Counted from the first letter of the stretch, positions 9,845 through 19,775 are shown. The stretch: 64,000 nucleotides of DNA from CAWAHD01 sp963781785 (GCA_963781785.1 CAWAHD010000001.1:310001-374000), one strand, 5' to 3'. Translations and numbers: made by a program. Notes: a model not told the origin generated them from the letters alone.

Positions 9845-10807
9845 GTAAACCTCGCTTTACTTGATCTCGTGTTACCTGAATTTGAACCAGGCCTGTTTTT
9901 CCGGGAGGTTTTTGTGCCACTTCACTCGCCGTTTCTGCGATGGCTTGTGCATCCCGCACGCCGGCGGGAGTGCCGATCTTCTTGTCCCTGTCCTGTCATG
10001 ATTCACAAGCCCGAGCCAGGCGAGTGCGAACCGTGGCTCGAAAAGACGCTCAGCCATCGATGTCACATCGGCTCCATCGATGTCACATGGGCTCCATAGA
10101 TGCCATAGATGCCATAGATGCCATCGATCTCACGGCCCGCGCGAGTGACATCTATGGGCGCGAGACGCGATGAGCGCCGAAATAAAGTGGGTGGCCCATA
10201 AATGCCGTCCAATTGCGAGTACCGGGAAGTCGCGCGCAACCCATCCTTCTCCCGCTCCACAACTCAGGGCTCGCGATGTCTGTCGTTGTCGCTGGCCAGA
10301 AAGGCAACTTATTTCCGGCCTTTTCCCAACCGGTGATTTCGCAGGATCGCTCGAAACCAGCCTCGCCAGCAGCCGCCCACAAGGAAACGCTCCCACCCGG
10401 TCGGCGTAACCCGGCTCTCACTCGGGCTGACCGCTTCCCGCCGCCAGACGACCCATGGCACACTGGCACCCTCCCTCCCCCACCGTCAATAATGCTGTCG
10501 CCTGGCGCCTGTCCTCGTCTGTTTCGGGCATGAGTCGTCGTATCCAAGCCACGCTCGACCGTTCAGCCATTCGGAAGACTACAAAACCCTGGAGAAGCGG
10601 GCTGATACCCCCACTCCTCAGGTGGTATCGGAAGCACAGGACGAGAAGGATTACGCGCCCAGGCGACAGCCAGTCCGGGTGGCGTTCAATCGTTATTTAT
10701 GAAGGTTAACGCCAAATTAAGCAATCGGCCGTTCTCCCGGTCCGCATCGACCTTTTTCCGGTTGATGACCTAACTTTCGAACGGATGATGTTTCCGGACA
10801 GGGTCAA
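9845..10807. other. Long gene-poor stretch downstream of the insertion elements
   Basis: About 960 bp with no supportable gene. Reading frames on both strands are Arg/Pro/Ser-rich shadows without family signal. The only clear structure is the tandem ATAGATGCC-type repeat near 10053-10134. It resembles remnant or hitch-hiking DNA around mobile elements. Confidence 0.5.
10053..10134. repeat. Compound tandem repeat (20-bp and 9-bp units)
   Basis: Two copies of CCATCGATGTCACATsGGCT are followed directly by three copies of CCATAGATG and a fourth diverged copy. A related inverted copy (GTGACATCTATGG) lies at about 10145-10157. The units share a CCATmGATG core, so the array looks like local slippage expansion. 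The frame is not coding, and there are no spacers as in a CRISPR array. Confidence 0.8.
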
Positions 10808-11140
10808 ATGACAGCAGGGCACAATGACATGACGGACCTGATCGCTGAAATCTGGGCAGGCCTGAAAGACGCTGGGATGCCCGACGTAATGCTCTATCTT
10901 TCCGACGGTTCGGCCTGCCGGTGCCATTGGAACGACACGGCGCTGATCGGGACAGTACGCGTCGCCCTGCTGGCCGACCAGGAACGAAAAATCGTGCGAA
11001 TCATGCCGATCCATGATTGCCAGGGGATCGGTATTGCCAGTCCCAAGGGCACAGACCCGGCCGGTTACCGTACCGTTGTTCATGGTAAGCTGAACGAGCG
11101 ATTTCATCCGGAGCCAGCGGGTTCTTCACCGGCGTCCTGA
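10808..11140 (+). CDS. Conserved-looking small hypothetical protein
   Basis: A 110-residue frame with balanced composition: DLIAEIWAGLKDAGMPDVMLYL, SDGSACRCHWND, VALLADQERKIVRIMPIHDC. It reads like a real small beta/alpha protein, unlike its Arg/Pro-rich shadows. ATG codons at 10808 and 10829 are both possible starts. The 3' end overlaps the convergent recombinase gene by 37 bp. No function can be assigned. Confidence 0.5.
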   Translation: MTAGHNDMTDLIAEIWAGLKDAGMPDVMLYLSDGSACRCHWNDTALIGTVRVALLADQERKIVRIMPIHDCQGIGIASPKGTDPAGYRTVVHGKLNERFHPEPAGSSPAS

Positions 11141-12096
11141 CCGGCCAAAACGGCACGTTCGGGCGGGGTTGGAGGCTGACTGCGGGGATGAAACCGCGTA
11201 TGGACCTCGCGCAGCCGGCTCAGCTCAACCCGGGTATAGATCTGCGTGGTGGCGATCGAGGCGTGGCCCAGCATCTCTTGTACGGCACGAAGGTCGGCAC
11301 CGCCGGCCAGCAGATGGGTGGCAAAGCTGTGCCGGAGCGTGTGTGGGCTGACGTCGCCGCGCAAGCCGGCTGATCGACAGTGGCGCTTGACAATCTGCCA
11401 GAGATCGACCCGTGAGAGCGGCTTTCCTGACTTCGTGATGAAGACATGGCGGGTTATGGCTCGACCTTTACCCAGGATCGGACGGTCGTGCTCAAGGTAG
11501 GACACCAGCGCGGCGACGGCACTCGATCCGAGCGGGACTTGCCGCTCCTTGCTTCCTTTGCCGAGGCACCGGGCCGTTCCGGCTTTCAAATCAAGATCAC
11601 CGAGCCGCAGCCCGACGACCTCCGAGGCGCGACAGCCGGTTGCGTATAACGTCTCGAGCGCAGCCCGGTCGCGACGTCCCAGACGCGAGAGAGCGCTCGG
11701 CGACTCCACCAGTCGCACCGTTGCGGCCGGACTCAATACGGTCGGCAAGCGGTCCCAGACGGAAGGAGACACCAGCAGCTTGGCCACGTTCTCTTGAAGC
11801 CGGCCGTCAAAGATCAGGAACCGAAAGAAGGTCGAGAGGCTTGCCAGGTGCCGGCAGACGCTGCTGGGTGCCAGTCCGTCTCGATACAACCAGTCGACAT
11901 AACCTCCCAGAGCCATCGCGTCGAGACTCGCCAGCTCTCCTGGTGCCTCGGACTTGCGCCAGCGAATGAATCGCATCAGGTCAGACCGGTACGCGGCGAG
12001 CGTGTGGGGTGAGACCCCGCACTCCGCCATCAGGTAATGCAAGAACGGCCCGACGGGATCACGCTTCTCGACGGGTCGGTTTGGTGTGCCATTCAT
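11104..12096 (-). CDS. XerC/XerD-like tyrosine recombinase
   Basis: A 330-residue recombinase of normal Xer length. The N-terminal SAM-like core-binding domain spans ~15-105 and the catalytic domain ~120-300. All catalytic residues are visible: R156 (GCRASEV), K180 (GKGSKERQVPLG), H252 and R255 (PHTLRHSFATH), H278 (LGHASIATTQ) and Y287 (IYTRV). It should act in dimer resolution at dif-like sites or as a domesticated integrase. It is not next to the insertion elements' ends, and the length and motif quality favour a housekeeping Xer protein. Confidence 0.85.
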   Translation of the reverse strand: MNGTPNRPVEKRDPVGPFLHYLMAECGVSPHTLAAYRSDLMRFIRWRKSEAPGELASLDAMALGGYVDWLYRDGLAPSSVCRHLASLSTFFRFLIFDGRLQENVAKLLVSPSVWDRLPTVLSPAATVRLVESPSALSRLGRRDRAALETLYATGCRASEVVGLRLGDLDLKAGTARCLGKGSKERQVPLGSSAVAALVSYLEHDRPILGKGRAITRHVFITKSGKPLSRVDLWQIVKRHCRSAGLRGDVSPHTLRHSFATHLLAGGADLRAVQEMLGHASIATTQIYTRVELSRLREVHTRFHPRSQPPTPPERAVLAGQDAGEEPAGSG

Positions 12097-12356
12097 CGAC
12101 GATCACCGTAATTTTCCGTTTCTTGGTCTACCTGGGAAGCATCGGCTCGATCGCCGTCGAGCTTGACTCTAGACAAGTGCAGCAAAGATGATGTCGCGGG
12201 CGAAGAGCCGTCGTGCCAGCCGCGTATCGCGACGCCTACCCTTCTACTGGATCAAGGAGTCTGGTAGGTTGTTGACGCTTTGTCGATCCAGAAAAGCGGT
12301 CGACGTCGAACCCGGCGGAATTCGATGCATGTCCCGTTCTCGGAGGTCAAGCGGTT

Positions 12357-12941
12357 GTGGAACCGTTGCGCGTTCATTACGTGCGAAGTCGATTGATCGA
12401 TCTCATGGAGCGCGATGCGCTCAGGCGGGGAACGTTTACACTGGCCAGCGGCCGGACCTCGCACTATTACATCGACGGGAGGAAGCTGACCCTTTCGGCC
12501 GAGGGAGCTGCACTCGTCGGCGCCGGCGTGCTCGAGCAAATTGCCCGCCATCCTGAGGTTCAGGCAATCGGGGGTCTGACGCTGGGAGCTGACCCGATTG
12601 TAGGTTCTGTGCTCGCGCTGGCCGCCGGTGCCGGGCTGGGCTACCTCCGCGGCTTCTTGGTTCGGAAAGAGGCCAAGGCCCACGGCACGGGGAAGCGAAT
12701 CGAGGGACCGATCGAGGCAGGCTGCACCGTGGCGATCGTCGATGACGTGGCAACCACGGGCGGATCGTCGCTCCAGGCCGTTGACGCTGTCGAGGCGATC
12801 GGGTGCAAGGTTGCTGTGGTCATCGCCGTCCTGGACCGTCTCGAAGGCGCTGACCTCGCCTTCGCTGCCCGAGGGTTGCCGTTTCACGCCCTTCTGACGA
12901 TCCGCGACCTCGGCATCGAACCCTCCCAGCCTGGAGATTGA
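12357..12941 (+). CDS. pyrE: Orotate phosphoribosyltransferase
   Basis: A 194-residue protein starting at GTG 12357, preceded by GGAGG at 12342-12346 at good spacing. Family marks are RGTFTLASGRTSHYYIDGRK near the N-terminus (RxF.L.SG..S..Y.D), GLTLGADPI, RKEAKAHGTGKRIEG, and the PRPP-binding VAIVDDVATTGGS near residue 123. It converts orotate and PRPP to orotidine monophosphate in pyrimidine synthesis. pyrD lies 16 kb away in the same window and is not co-transcribed. Confidence 0.93.
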   Translation: MEPLRVHYVRSRLIDLMERDALRRGTFTLASGRTSHYYIDGRKLTLSAEGAALVGAGVLEQIARHPEVQAIGGLTLGADPIVGSVLALAAGAGLGYLRGFLVRKEAKAHGTGKRIEGPIEAGCTVAIVDDVATTGGSSLQAVDAVEAIGCKVAVVIAVLDRLEGADLAFAARGLPFHALLTIRDLGIEPSQPGD

Positions 12942-13023
12942 GTGCGGAGTCGGCAGCGGCGATGAGTGAGATCGCTGGTTCTCTGGCCCCGCACGAGGCG
13001 GGGAGACCTGGTGGGATGGAGCC

Positions 13024-13692
13024 ATGGAGACGAGCCTGCACCGCGCGCTCAAGGATTGGTACGCGTCGGGGGAAAACCATCGTTGCGAGGTCTCGATCGC
13101 GGGCTTTCGGATCGACGCCATCGATGACTCCGGCCGGCTGATCGAAGTTCAGTCCGGGGCCCTCGGGCCGCTCTGCACGAAACTGCAGCAACTGCTGCCC
13201 GCGTATCGCCTTCGAATCGTCAAACCGGTCGTCTTTGGGCGCCGGTTGATTCGCAGGTCGCACAGGGGTGGGCCAGTCGTCTCGACGCGTCGGAGCCCGA
13301 AGCGCGGCACGCTCGCAGACGTATTCGACGACCTCATCGGCGTTGTGCGGGTTTTTCCCCACCCAAACCTCGAAATCGAAGTCCTCGGAGTCACGATCGA
13401 CGAGGTGCGCGTTGCCCGCAGACGCAGGCCGGGCTATACGGTCGCCGACCGCTGTCTGGGAGAGATTCATGAGGCGACCACTCTCGCTCGGGCCGGTGAC
13501 CTCTGGACGCTCTTGCCACAGGGCTGTGACGGTGGCAAGCCTTTCACAACCTTCGACCTGGCCGAGCGGCTCGATCGCCCTGTCTGGTTTGCTCAGCGGG
13601 TGGCCTACTGCCTTCGCAAAACCGGCGCGAGTCGCGTCGTGGGCAAGACGGGCAACATGTTGATTTATGTCAGAGAGGCCTCAGGCCAATGA
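13024..13692 (+). CDS. Uncharacterised protein, possible PD-(D/E)XK nuclease fold at N-terminus
   Basis: A 222-residue protein of unknown family. The N-terminal ~60 residues (METSLHRALKDWYA, CEVSIAGFRIDAID, GRLIEVQSG, LGPLCTKLQQLLP) resemble a PD-(D/E)XK core: an early Glu, then Asp in a beta-strand (RIDAID) and E-x-Q (IEVQ) followed by an alpha helix with Lys. The rest contains a winged-helix-like segment (FTTFDLAERLDRPVWFAQRVAYCLRKTGAS). A DNA-binding or nuclease role is only inference from this pattern. Confidence 0.7.
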   Translation: METSLHRALKDWYASGENHRCEVSIAGFRIDAIDDSGRLIEVQSGALGPLCTKLQQLLPAYRLRIVKPVVFGRRLIRRSHRGGPVVSTRRSPKRGTLADVFDDLIGVVRVFPHPNLEIEVLGVTIDEVRVARRRRPGYTVADRCLGEIHEATTLARAGDLWTLLPQGCDGGKPFTTFDLAERLDRPVWFAQRVAYCLRKTGASRVVGKTGNMLIYVREASGQ

Positions 13693-13824
13693 TCGGGGAC
13701 CGGAGCAACGTCCCAACGCCGTCCTTCGGCCCCATGCCGGTTCCCTGGGTGCTGTTCGGAGGTTAAGCTGTCTCCATGGAGTGGCCACGACCCGGCGGTC
13801 CGTTCCCAAAAACGGAGCTTCGAG

Positions 13825-15021
13825 ATGCAGACGCGAGACCGAGCACACCCAATTCGGGCGCAAGTGTGGGGCAGCGGCATGCTTGTAATCCTGCTGCTGG
13901 GGGCTTTGGCGCCCGCTCAGGAGGCCAAGGTGGTAGCCCAACCTGCGAGACTGCCTCCGAACTCGTCGGAGGAGCCGCTGGTGCCCGTCGCCTCAATGAG
14001 CCGGGCCGCGATCTTTCTCGATCAAGTGGCGCTCTCCTGGACCCGGCAGCACAAATGTGGGACCTGTCACACGAACTATCCCTATCTTGCTGCTCGGCCG
14101 CTATTGAAACAGCCCGCGGCGCCCGCGATGGCGGAGGTCCGGCGTTTCTTCGAGGAAAGGGTCGCTCATTGGGACGACGCCGACAAGCCAGCCAAGCCGC
14201 GGTGGGATGCCGAAGTCGTCGCGACAGCCGAAGCGCTGGCGCTCAACGATTCCGCCGTGTCCGGCCAGCTCCAGCCCCTGACGCGCAAGGCACTCGACCG
14301 GATCTGGTCGGTTCAAAAACCCGATGGCGGTTTTACCTGGCTCAAGTGCGGCTGGCCTCCGCTTGAAAACGACGACTACTATGGTGCGGTCGTTGCCGCC
14401 CTCGCGGTCGGCCATGCGCCTGCCGATTATGCTCGAACTGCCGTCGCGCAAGCGGGCCTGAATCGGCTGCGAGGCTATTTTGCGAAGAATCCCCCGCCGA
14501 ATCTCCACCATCAGACCATGCTGCTCTGGGCATCCACCCATCTGGATGGCTTGATGACCGCCAAAGATCGACGCGAAACGATCAACCGGCTTCGCGCGGT
14601 GCAGCGCAACGACGGTGGCTGGAACCTTCCCTCACTAGGTGACTGGAAACGACGCGATGGCACATCCAATGATACCGCGTCTGATAGCGATGGCTACGCG
14701 ACCGGATTGGTGATCTTCACCCTCCGACAAGCCGGTGTTCCTGTGTACGACCCAGCTCTCAAGCGTGGGAGTGCCTGGCTTTTGTCGCATCAGCGCGCGT
14801 CCGGCCGCTGGTTCACCCGGTCGCTGAACAACGACGGCCAGCATTACATCACTCACGCCGGCACAGCTTTTGCCGTTCTCGCCCTCCAAGCCTGTGACGC
14901 TGCGATCGATCAGACTGGCGAGCGACAGCCGATCAAGCCGCCAGAGCATACTGGATCGACTGTTCACGCTTCGTTGCCGATAGTCAGCCACCATAACAGG
15001 CCCGCAACGCACACGCCGTGA
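13825..15021 (+). CDS. Secreted terpene-cyclase/prenyltransferase-fold protein with a CxxCH motif
   Basis: A 398-residue protein with a signal peptide (GMLVILLLGALAPAQ, around residues 18-35). A single c-type haem-binding motif occurs in HKCGTCHTNYPY near residue 76. The remainder consists of alpha/alpha-toroid repeats like squalene-hopene cyclases, with QW-like motifs QKPDGGFTW, QRNDGGWNL and QRASGRWFT. The catalytic DxDD of true squalene cyclases is not seen, so catalysis is doubtful. The C-terminal tail overlaps the convergent Nudix remnant by 58 bp. Role unknown; a periplasmic haem-bearing toroid protein is the best description. Confidence 0.75.
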   Translation: MQTRDRAHPIRAQVWGSGMLVILLLGALAPAQEAKVVAQPARLPPNSSEEPLVPVASMSRAAIFLDQVALSWTRQHKCGTCHTNYPYLAARPLLKQPAAPAMAEVRRFFEERVAHWDDADKPAKPRWDAEVVATAEALALNDSAVSGQLQPLTRKALDRIWSVQKPDGGFTWLKCGWPPLENDDYYGAVVAALAVGHAPADYARTAVAQAGLNRLRGYFAKNPPPNLHHQTMLLWASTHLDGLMTAKDRRETINRLRAVQRNDGGWNLPSLGDWKRRDGTSNDTASDSDGYATGLVIFTLRQAGVPVYDPALKRGSAWLLSHQRASGRWFTRSLNNDGQHYITHAGTAFAVLALQACDAAIDQTGERQPIKPPEHTGSTVHASLPIVSHHNRPATHTP

Positions 15022-15538
15022 TCGATCCGGCCCTGCTCGATCAGTGACCGGATCGTGTGGACGGGGAACAGCTCGACTGTCAGCTCTTCGCTCTGATCGG
15101 GGTTGGGATCGGCAATCCGCCGCACGTCGCGGATCACGATGGTCGTGATCCGCATCGACAGGAGCGCCGGGTTTGGCCAGATGGTGCCGAGCCGCTCGGG
15201 GGGAAGGCCGGCATAGCCGGTCTCCTCGAGCAACTCGCGGGCTCCGGCGGAGCAGGGGTCCTCGCCGGGCTCGAGGAGCCCCCCCGGCGTCTCCAGGCTG
15301 TCGCGCCTCGAGCCGCGCGAAACTGACGGACCAGTACTACGCTCTGTTCCGGGGTGATGGCCACCACATGCACCCCGTCGGCCAGGTAAGTGACGTAATA
15401 CTCGTGGATCTTACCGCTTTGGCGAGACCGGAACCGCTCGCGGCGAAGGCGAAGTAACCAGTTCTCTGCGAGGGTTTCATCGTGAGTACCCGCGCCGCGC
15501 TGACCCAGGACGGTTCTGCGGTCGATTCGGAGTTTTGA
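14964..15538 (-). pseudogene. Nudix hydrolase (ADP-ribose pyrophosphatase-like), frameshifted
   Basis: One Nudix protein is split between two minus-strand frames. The upstream part reads LRLRRERFRSRQSGK, YYVTYLADGVHVVAIT, VVLVRQFRAARG. After a missing base near 15303 the next frame continues DSLETPGGLLEPGED, ELLEETGYAG, PNPALLSMRI and ends at 14964. This restores the Nudix box GX5EX7REUXEEXGU almost completely. Members cleave ADP-ribose or nucleoside diphosphate sugars. No standard start codon is visible in frame between the upstream stop (~15550) and the conserved part, so real decay is possible besides a sequencing error. Confidence 0.75.
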
Positions 15539-15669
15539 TCGGCCACGGATTCAACCCTCACATGACGAATGACTATCGCGGATTGTAACGCGCCCGCGGT
15601 ACCGCGGCCCGCCCCAGCTTGGCACCGGACGAAATTCGGGGATAATACCCCATCACGCGAAAGGGTCCG

Positions 15670-16833
15670 ATGGTGACTACTACGAAACCGCTGGCTCCAT
15701 CCGACGCGGTCGAGCCCAGCCTCTCCGCTCACGACCGGAGCACTCTGATATCGTCTGAGAGCTTGGCCGGGCAAAGCGAAGAGCGGCCAAGGCATCACCG
15801 AGGGTGGCGCTGGCTGCTGCTCGGCGTACTGATCACGGGTGGGCTGGCCGGCGGAGCATGGTACATGTTCTTCCGGCAGGGAGAAGAAGAGACAGATCTC
15901 GTGCTCCAAGGAAATACTGACCTACGCCAGGTCAACCTGTCTTTCAAGGTCGATGGCCGCGTCGAGACACTCGCTGTGGACGAAGGAGACGCGGTCAAGG
16001 CCGGTCAGGTCATCGCAACTCTGGACAAGCGCTATTTCGAGGACGAGCTGCGTGTGGCGCAGGCCCTGCGAGATAACCTCGCGGCGAACCTGGCGAAGCT
16101 CGAGCATGGCTCGCGGCCCGAGGAGATCGCCGAGGCGCGGGCCCAGACGGCCGCCAAGGAGGCAACGCTGGCCCAGGCCAGGTCCGATTACGATCGGTAC
16201 AAGGAACTGGAAAAGACCCCGGGGGCGGTCAGCAAGCAGGACCTCGCGAAGTACGCCGCGCAACTGGCCGTGGCCGAGGCCGACGTGAGGTACGCACACC
16301 AGTCGCAGCGATTGTCGGAGATCGGCCCACGCCAAGAGGACATCGACGCCGCCCGCGCACTGCTCAACCAGGAAGCCGCGAATATTATTCAAATCAAACG
16401 TAAACTCGCCGACAGCAACTTGCTGGCGCCGAACGACGGCGTCATCCTCACTCGCTCCCGTGAGATTGGCGCGATCGTTCAGGCTGGCGATACGGTCTTC
16501 ACACTCACCCTGACCACCCCGGTCTGGGCGCGCACCTACGTCAACGAACGAGACCTCGGCCTTGTCCGTCCCGGGATGCCCGCGCTCATCACGACCGATA
16601 CAGACCCGCGTCGGCCTTACTCTGCGCACATTGGCTTCATCTCCCCAACCGCTGAATTCACGCCCAAGACGGTCGAAACGCGGGAGATCCGCACCAACCT
16701 GGTCTACCGGCTGCGCGTGGTCGTGGACAACCCCGACGGCGGCCTGCGGCAGGGCATGCCTGTAACAGTCAGAACGCGTCTGCCCCAACCGCGACGCTTG
16801 ACGCTCTGGCAAAAGCTGCGCGGCGGTGACTAA
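15670..16833 (+). CDS. HlyD/YbhG-type membrane fusion protein
   Basis: A 387-residue periplasmic adaptor. A cytosolic N-terminal tail is followed by one transmembrane anchor (WLLLGVLITGGLAGGAWYMFF, ~45-66), a lipoyl half-motif (VDGRVETLAVDEGDAVKAGQVIATLD), a long alpha-hairpin (~110-215), the second lipoyl half (LLAPNDGVILTRSREIGAIVQAG) and beta-barrel. It should link the ABC permease encoded downstream to the outer membrane. It overlaps the next gene by 8 bp, so the genes are translationally coupled. Confidence 0.88.
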   Translation: MVTTTKPLAPSDAVEPSLSAHDRSTLISSESLAGQSEERPRHHRGWRWLLLGVLITGGLAGGAWYMFFRQGEEETDLVLQGNTDLRQVNLSFKVDGRVETLAVDEGDAVKAGQVIATLDKRYFEDELRVAQALRDNLAANLAKLEHGSRPEEIAEARAQTAAKEATLAQARSDYDRYKELEKTPGAVSKQDLAKYAAQLAVAEADVRYAHQSQRLSEIGPRQEDIDAARALLNQEAANIIQIKRKLADSNLLAPNDGVILTRSREIGAIVQAGDTVFTLTLTTPVWARTYVNERDLGLVRPGMPALITTDTDPRRPYSAHIGFISPTAEFTPKTVETREIRTNLVYRLRVVVDNPDGGLRQGMPVTVRTRLPQPRRLTLWQKLRGGD

Positions 16834-18566
16834 GGCCATGTTCGATGAAACGCTGATCCTCGCCGAGAGCCTCACCAAGCGGTTCGGCACCGCCGCGTCG
16901 CCGGCCATCGATCGGCTTGATGCTCGCGTCGCTCCCGGGCAAGTCACGGGCATTGTCGGCCCCGATGGCGCCGGCAAGACGACTTTGCTGCGTCTGTTCG
17001 CAGGCCTGCTGCTGCCCACCGCCGGCCGGCTCCTCGTCTGCGGCGCTGACACACGCACGGAACTCGACAAGATCCGGCAGCAAGTGAGCTATATGCCGCA
17101 GCGTTTCGGCCTGTACGAAGACCTGTCGGTGCAGCAAAACCTCAACCTGTACGCCGACCTGCGAAATGTGACGGGCGACGAACGTCGAGTCGCCTTCGAG
17201 CGGCTACTGGCCTTCACCGATCTCGAGCGATTCACCAGCCGGCTCGCCGGCGCCCTTTCCGGCGGGATGAAACAGAAGCTCGGACTTGCCTGTGCCTTGA
17301 TTCGGGCTCCCCGTCTCCTGCTGCTTGACGAGCCCTCGGTCGGCGTCGACCCGATCTCGCGCCGCGAGCTGTGGAAGATGGTCTATGACCTCGTCGATCG
17401 GGGTATCGGCGTTGTCTGGAGTACGTCTTACCTCGACGAAGCCGAGCGCTGCGCCCAGGTGTTGTTGCTCCACGAGGGAAAGGTCCGCTACGAGGGACCG
17501 CCTAGGGAGCTGACGGCGCGCGTCGCGGGCCGCAGTTTTCTGGTGGCAGGAACGGGCCAAGCCGGGCGGCAGCTTCTGGCTCGAGCACTGAAGCGACCGG
17601 AGATCGTCGACGGTGTGATCCAGGGACGCAACATTCGACTGGTGACAAAGCAGGGAGTCCCACCGCCAACGGCGGGCGATCTGGGCGCCCTTGCGCCCTG
17701 ATCAAGCCGGCACCACCACGCTTCGAGGATGCCTTCGTGGACTTGCTTGGCGGCAGCGTCAAAGATGCATCGCCCCTGTCCGGTACCTCCCATCAACCGG
17801 AAGACGACGGCGCACCGGTCGTGCACGCGGAAGGGTTGACCAAGAAGTTCGGAGATTTCACGGCCGCCGACCAAATCACCTTTCGCATCGGGCGCGGTGA
17901 GATCTTCGGCCTTCTGGGCCCTAATGGGGCCGGCAAGTCGACGACATTCAAGATGATGTGCGGCCTGTTGCGGCCGACCGCCGGCCGCGCCCGCGTCGCC
18001 GGCCTCGATCTTTACCAGGCCGCGGGCGCGGCCCGCGCTCGCGTCGGTTACATGGCCCAGAAGTTCTCGCTCTACGGCGATTTGAGCGTGCGCCAGAACC
18101 TGAACTTCTTCGCCGGCGCGTACGGGCTCGCGCGGGGCGCCGGCGCGAGCAGTGCGATCGGATGATCACAGCATTTCGATTGAGACCGTATCTCGACTCG
18201 AGCGCGGGGCTCTTGCCGCTGGGTCTCAAGCAGCGCCTCGCTCTGGCCTGTGCTGTCATGCACGAGCCCGCAGTGCTGTTCCTGGACGAGCCGACTTCCG
18301 GTGTGGATCCGCTCACGCGGCGCGAGTTCTGGTCGCATATCAATGCCATGGTGGAACGGGGCGTCACGGTGATGGTAACGACACATTTTCTGGACGAGGC
18401 TGAGTATTGCGACCGCGTCGCTCTGGTCTACCAGGGCCGGGTCATTGCCCTCGGCTCGCCCGACGACCTGAAGGACCGCATCCGCAGTGCTCAAGAGCCC
18501 GAGCCCACGCTCGAGGATGCCTTCATCGCGCTGGTCGAACAATCCGATCGCGGAGAGCAACCATGA
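16826..18566 (+). pseudogene. YbhF-like tandem ABC ATPase, broken by two single-base frameshifts
   Basis: The locus encodes two ATPase domains. Domain 1 (16826-17701) has Walker A GPDGAGKTT, signature LSGGMKQKL and Walker B LLLLDEPSVGVDP. Domain 2 begins in the frame at 17737 (Walker A GPNGAGKST, QKFSLYGDLSVRQNL) and finishes in the frame ending at 18566 (LPLGLKQRLALACA, LFLDEPTSGVDP, H-loop TTHFLDEAEYC). The end of domain 1 (PPRFEDAFVDLLGG) is in the second frame, showing that the parts were one fused ATPase as in YbhF. Each break (near 17690 and 18140) fits one lost base. It ends in an ATGA overlap with the permease. Confidence 0.8.
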
Positions 18567-19771
18567 CCCGTTGCGCGGGCGAGCTCCGGGGGCCCTCTCA
18601 ACAGGGTGGTGTTTCCTCCAGGGCAGAGCCGCATGGCGGTGGCCGGCTGCGACGGCTGGCCGGGTTGATCCGTAAGGAATCCCTCCAGATGCTGCGCGAC
18701 CCTAGCAGTTTCATGATCGCCGGCGTCTTGCCGTTATTGTTGCTCTTCATCTTTGGCTTTGGTGTCACGCTCGACCTGCGTCGGGTGCCCGTCGCGGTCG
18801 TGGTCGAGTCGCCGTCTCCCGAGGCCGATAGCTTCCTCGCCTCGTTCCGAAACTCGCGCTATTTCGAGGTACGTTTCGCACGGCACCGGAAAAATGTCGA
18901 GCACGACCTGGTGTCGGGACGGCTCAAAGGGATTGTCGTGCTGGCGGCCGACTTCAGCGACCGTCTCGGTCGAGGCGAGACAGCCCCGATCCAGGTGCTC
19001 GTGGACGGCAGCGACCCCAACACGGCCGGCCTGGTAGCGACCTACGTCCAGGGCGTGTGGTCGAACTGGCTTGACCAGGAAGCGACTGCGCGAAACACCC
19101 TGGTGGACCGGCCCAAGGCGGCGCCGCGTGTCGTAACCGATTCGCGCAACTGGTTTAACCCCGAGCTCGACAGCCAGTATGCTCTGCTTCCCGGCGCGGT
19201 GGCGATCGTTTTGACATTGATCGGCACTCTCTTGACGTCACTTGTCGTGGCTCGGGAGTGGGAGCGCGGCACCATGGAGGCACTGCTGGCCACCCCGATC
19301 ACGCCGGGCGAATTGTTGGCGGGTAAGATCGTTCCCTACTTCGTGCTTGGAATGAGTGCGATGGTGCTCTCGGTGGCCGTTACCGTTTTTGGTTTCGGCG
19401 TTCCATTTCGAGGCTCGGTCCTCGCACTCCTGGCGATCTCGTCTGCGTACCTCGCCGTAATGCTGGCGCTGGGCCTCTTGATCTCGACTCTGGCGAAGAA
19501 TCAGTTCGCCGCCAGTCAAGGGGCGTTGATCGCAGGGTTCCTCCCAGCCTTTGAGCTTTCCGGCTTCATCTTCGAGATCGACAGCATGCCTGCGCCGATC
19601 CGCCTGCTCGCGTCCGTACTCCCTCCACGTTACTTCGTCTCCAGCCTGCAAACGCTTTTCCTGGCCGGAGATGTGCCGAGCGTGCTCGTTCCCAACGGCT
19701 TGGTGCTCTTGGCGATGGCGACGGGGTTGTTCGTTGCGCTGGTGCGGGCCACCCCGGTACGCCTGGAGTAA
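18563..19771 (+). CDS. ABC-2 type permease (YbhS-like)
   Basis: A 402-residue permease starting at ATG 18563, which overlaps the ATPase stop in an ATGA arrangement. The topology is ABC-2: one N-terminal transmembrane helix (FMIAGVLPLLLLFIFGFGV), a large periplasmic domain of about 150 residues, then five C-terminal helices around VAREWERGTMEALLATPIT. It should form a heterodimer with the product of the next gene and export an unknown substrate. Confidence 0.88.
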   Translation: MTRCAGELRGPSQQGGVSSRAEPHGGGRLRRLAGLIRKESLQMLRDPSSFMIAGVLPLLLLFIFGFGVTLDLRRVPVAVVVESPSPEADSFLASFRNSRYFEVRFARHRKNVEHDLVSGRLKGIVVLAADFSDRLGRGETAPIQVLVDGSDPNTAGLVATYVQGVWSNWLDQEATARNTLVDRPKAAPRVVTDSRNWFNPELDSQYALLPGAVAIVLTLIGTLLTSLVVAREWERGTMEALLATPITPGELLAGKIVPYFVLGMSAMVLSVAVTVFGFGVPFRGSVLALLAISSAYLAVMLALGLLISTLAKNQFAASQGALIAGFLPAFELSGFIFEIDSMPAPIRLLASVLPPRYFVSSLQTLFLAGDVPSVLVPNGLVLLAMATGLFVALVRATPVRLE

Positions 19772-19775
19772 ACCC

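Noticed and set aside
10053..10134. Tandem repeats considered as a CRISPR array
   Set aside because: Units are directly contiguous with no unique spacers, and no cas genes are in the window.
10152..10547. 131-residue minus-strand frame in the gap after the mobile elements
   Set aside because: Composition is dominated by Gly/Arg/Ser with no domain pattern, and it crosses the repeat array margin. It behaves like a GC-rich shadow.
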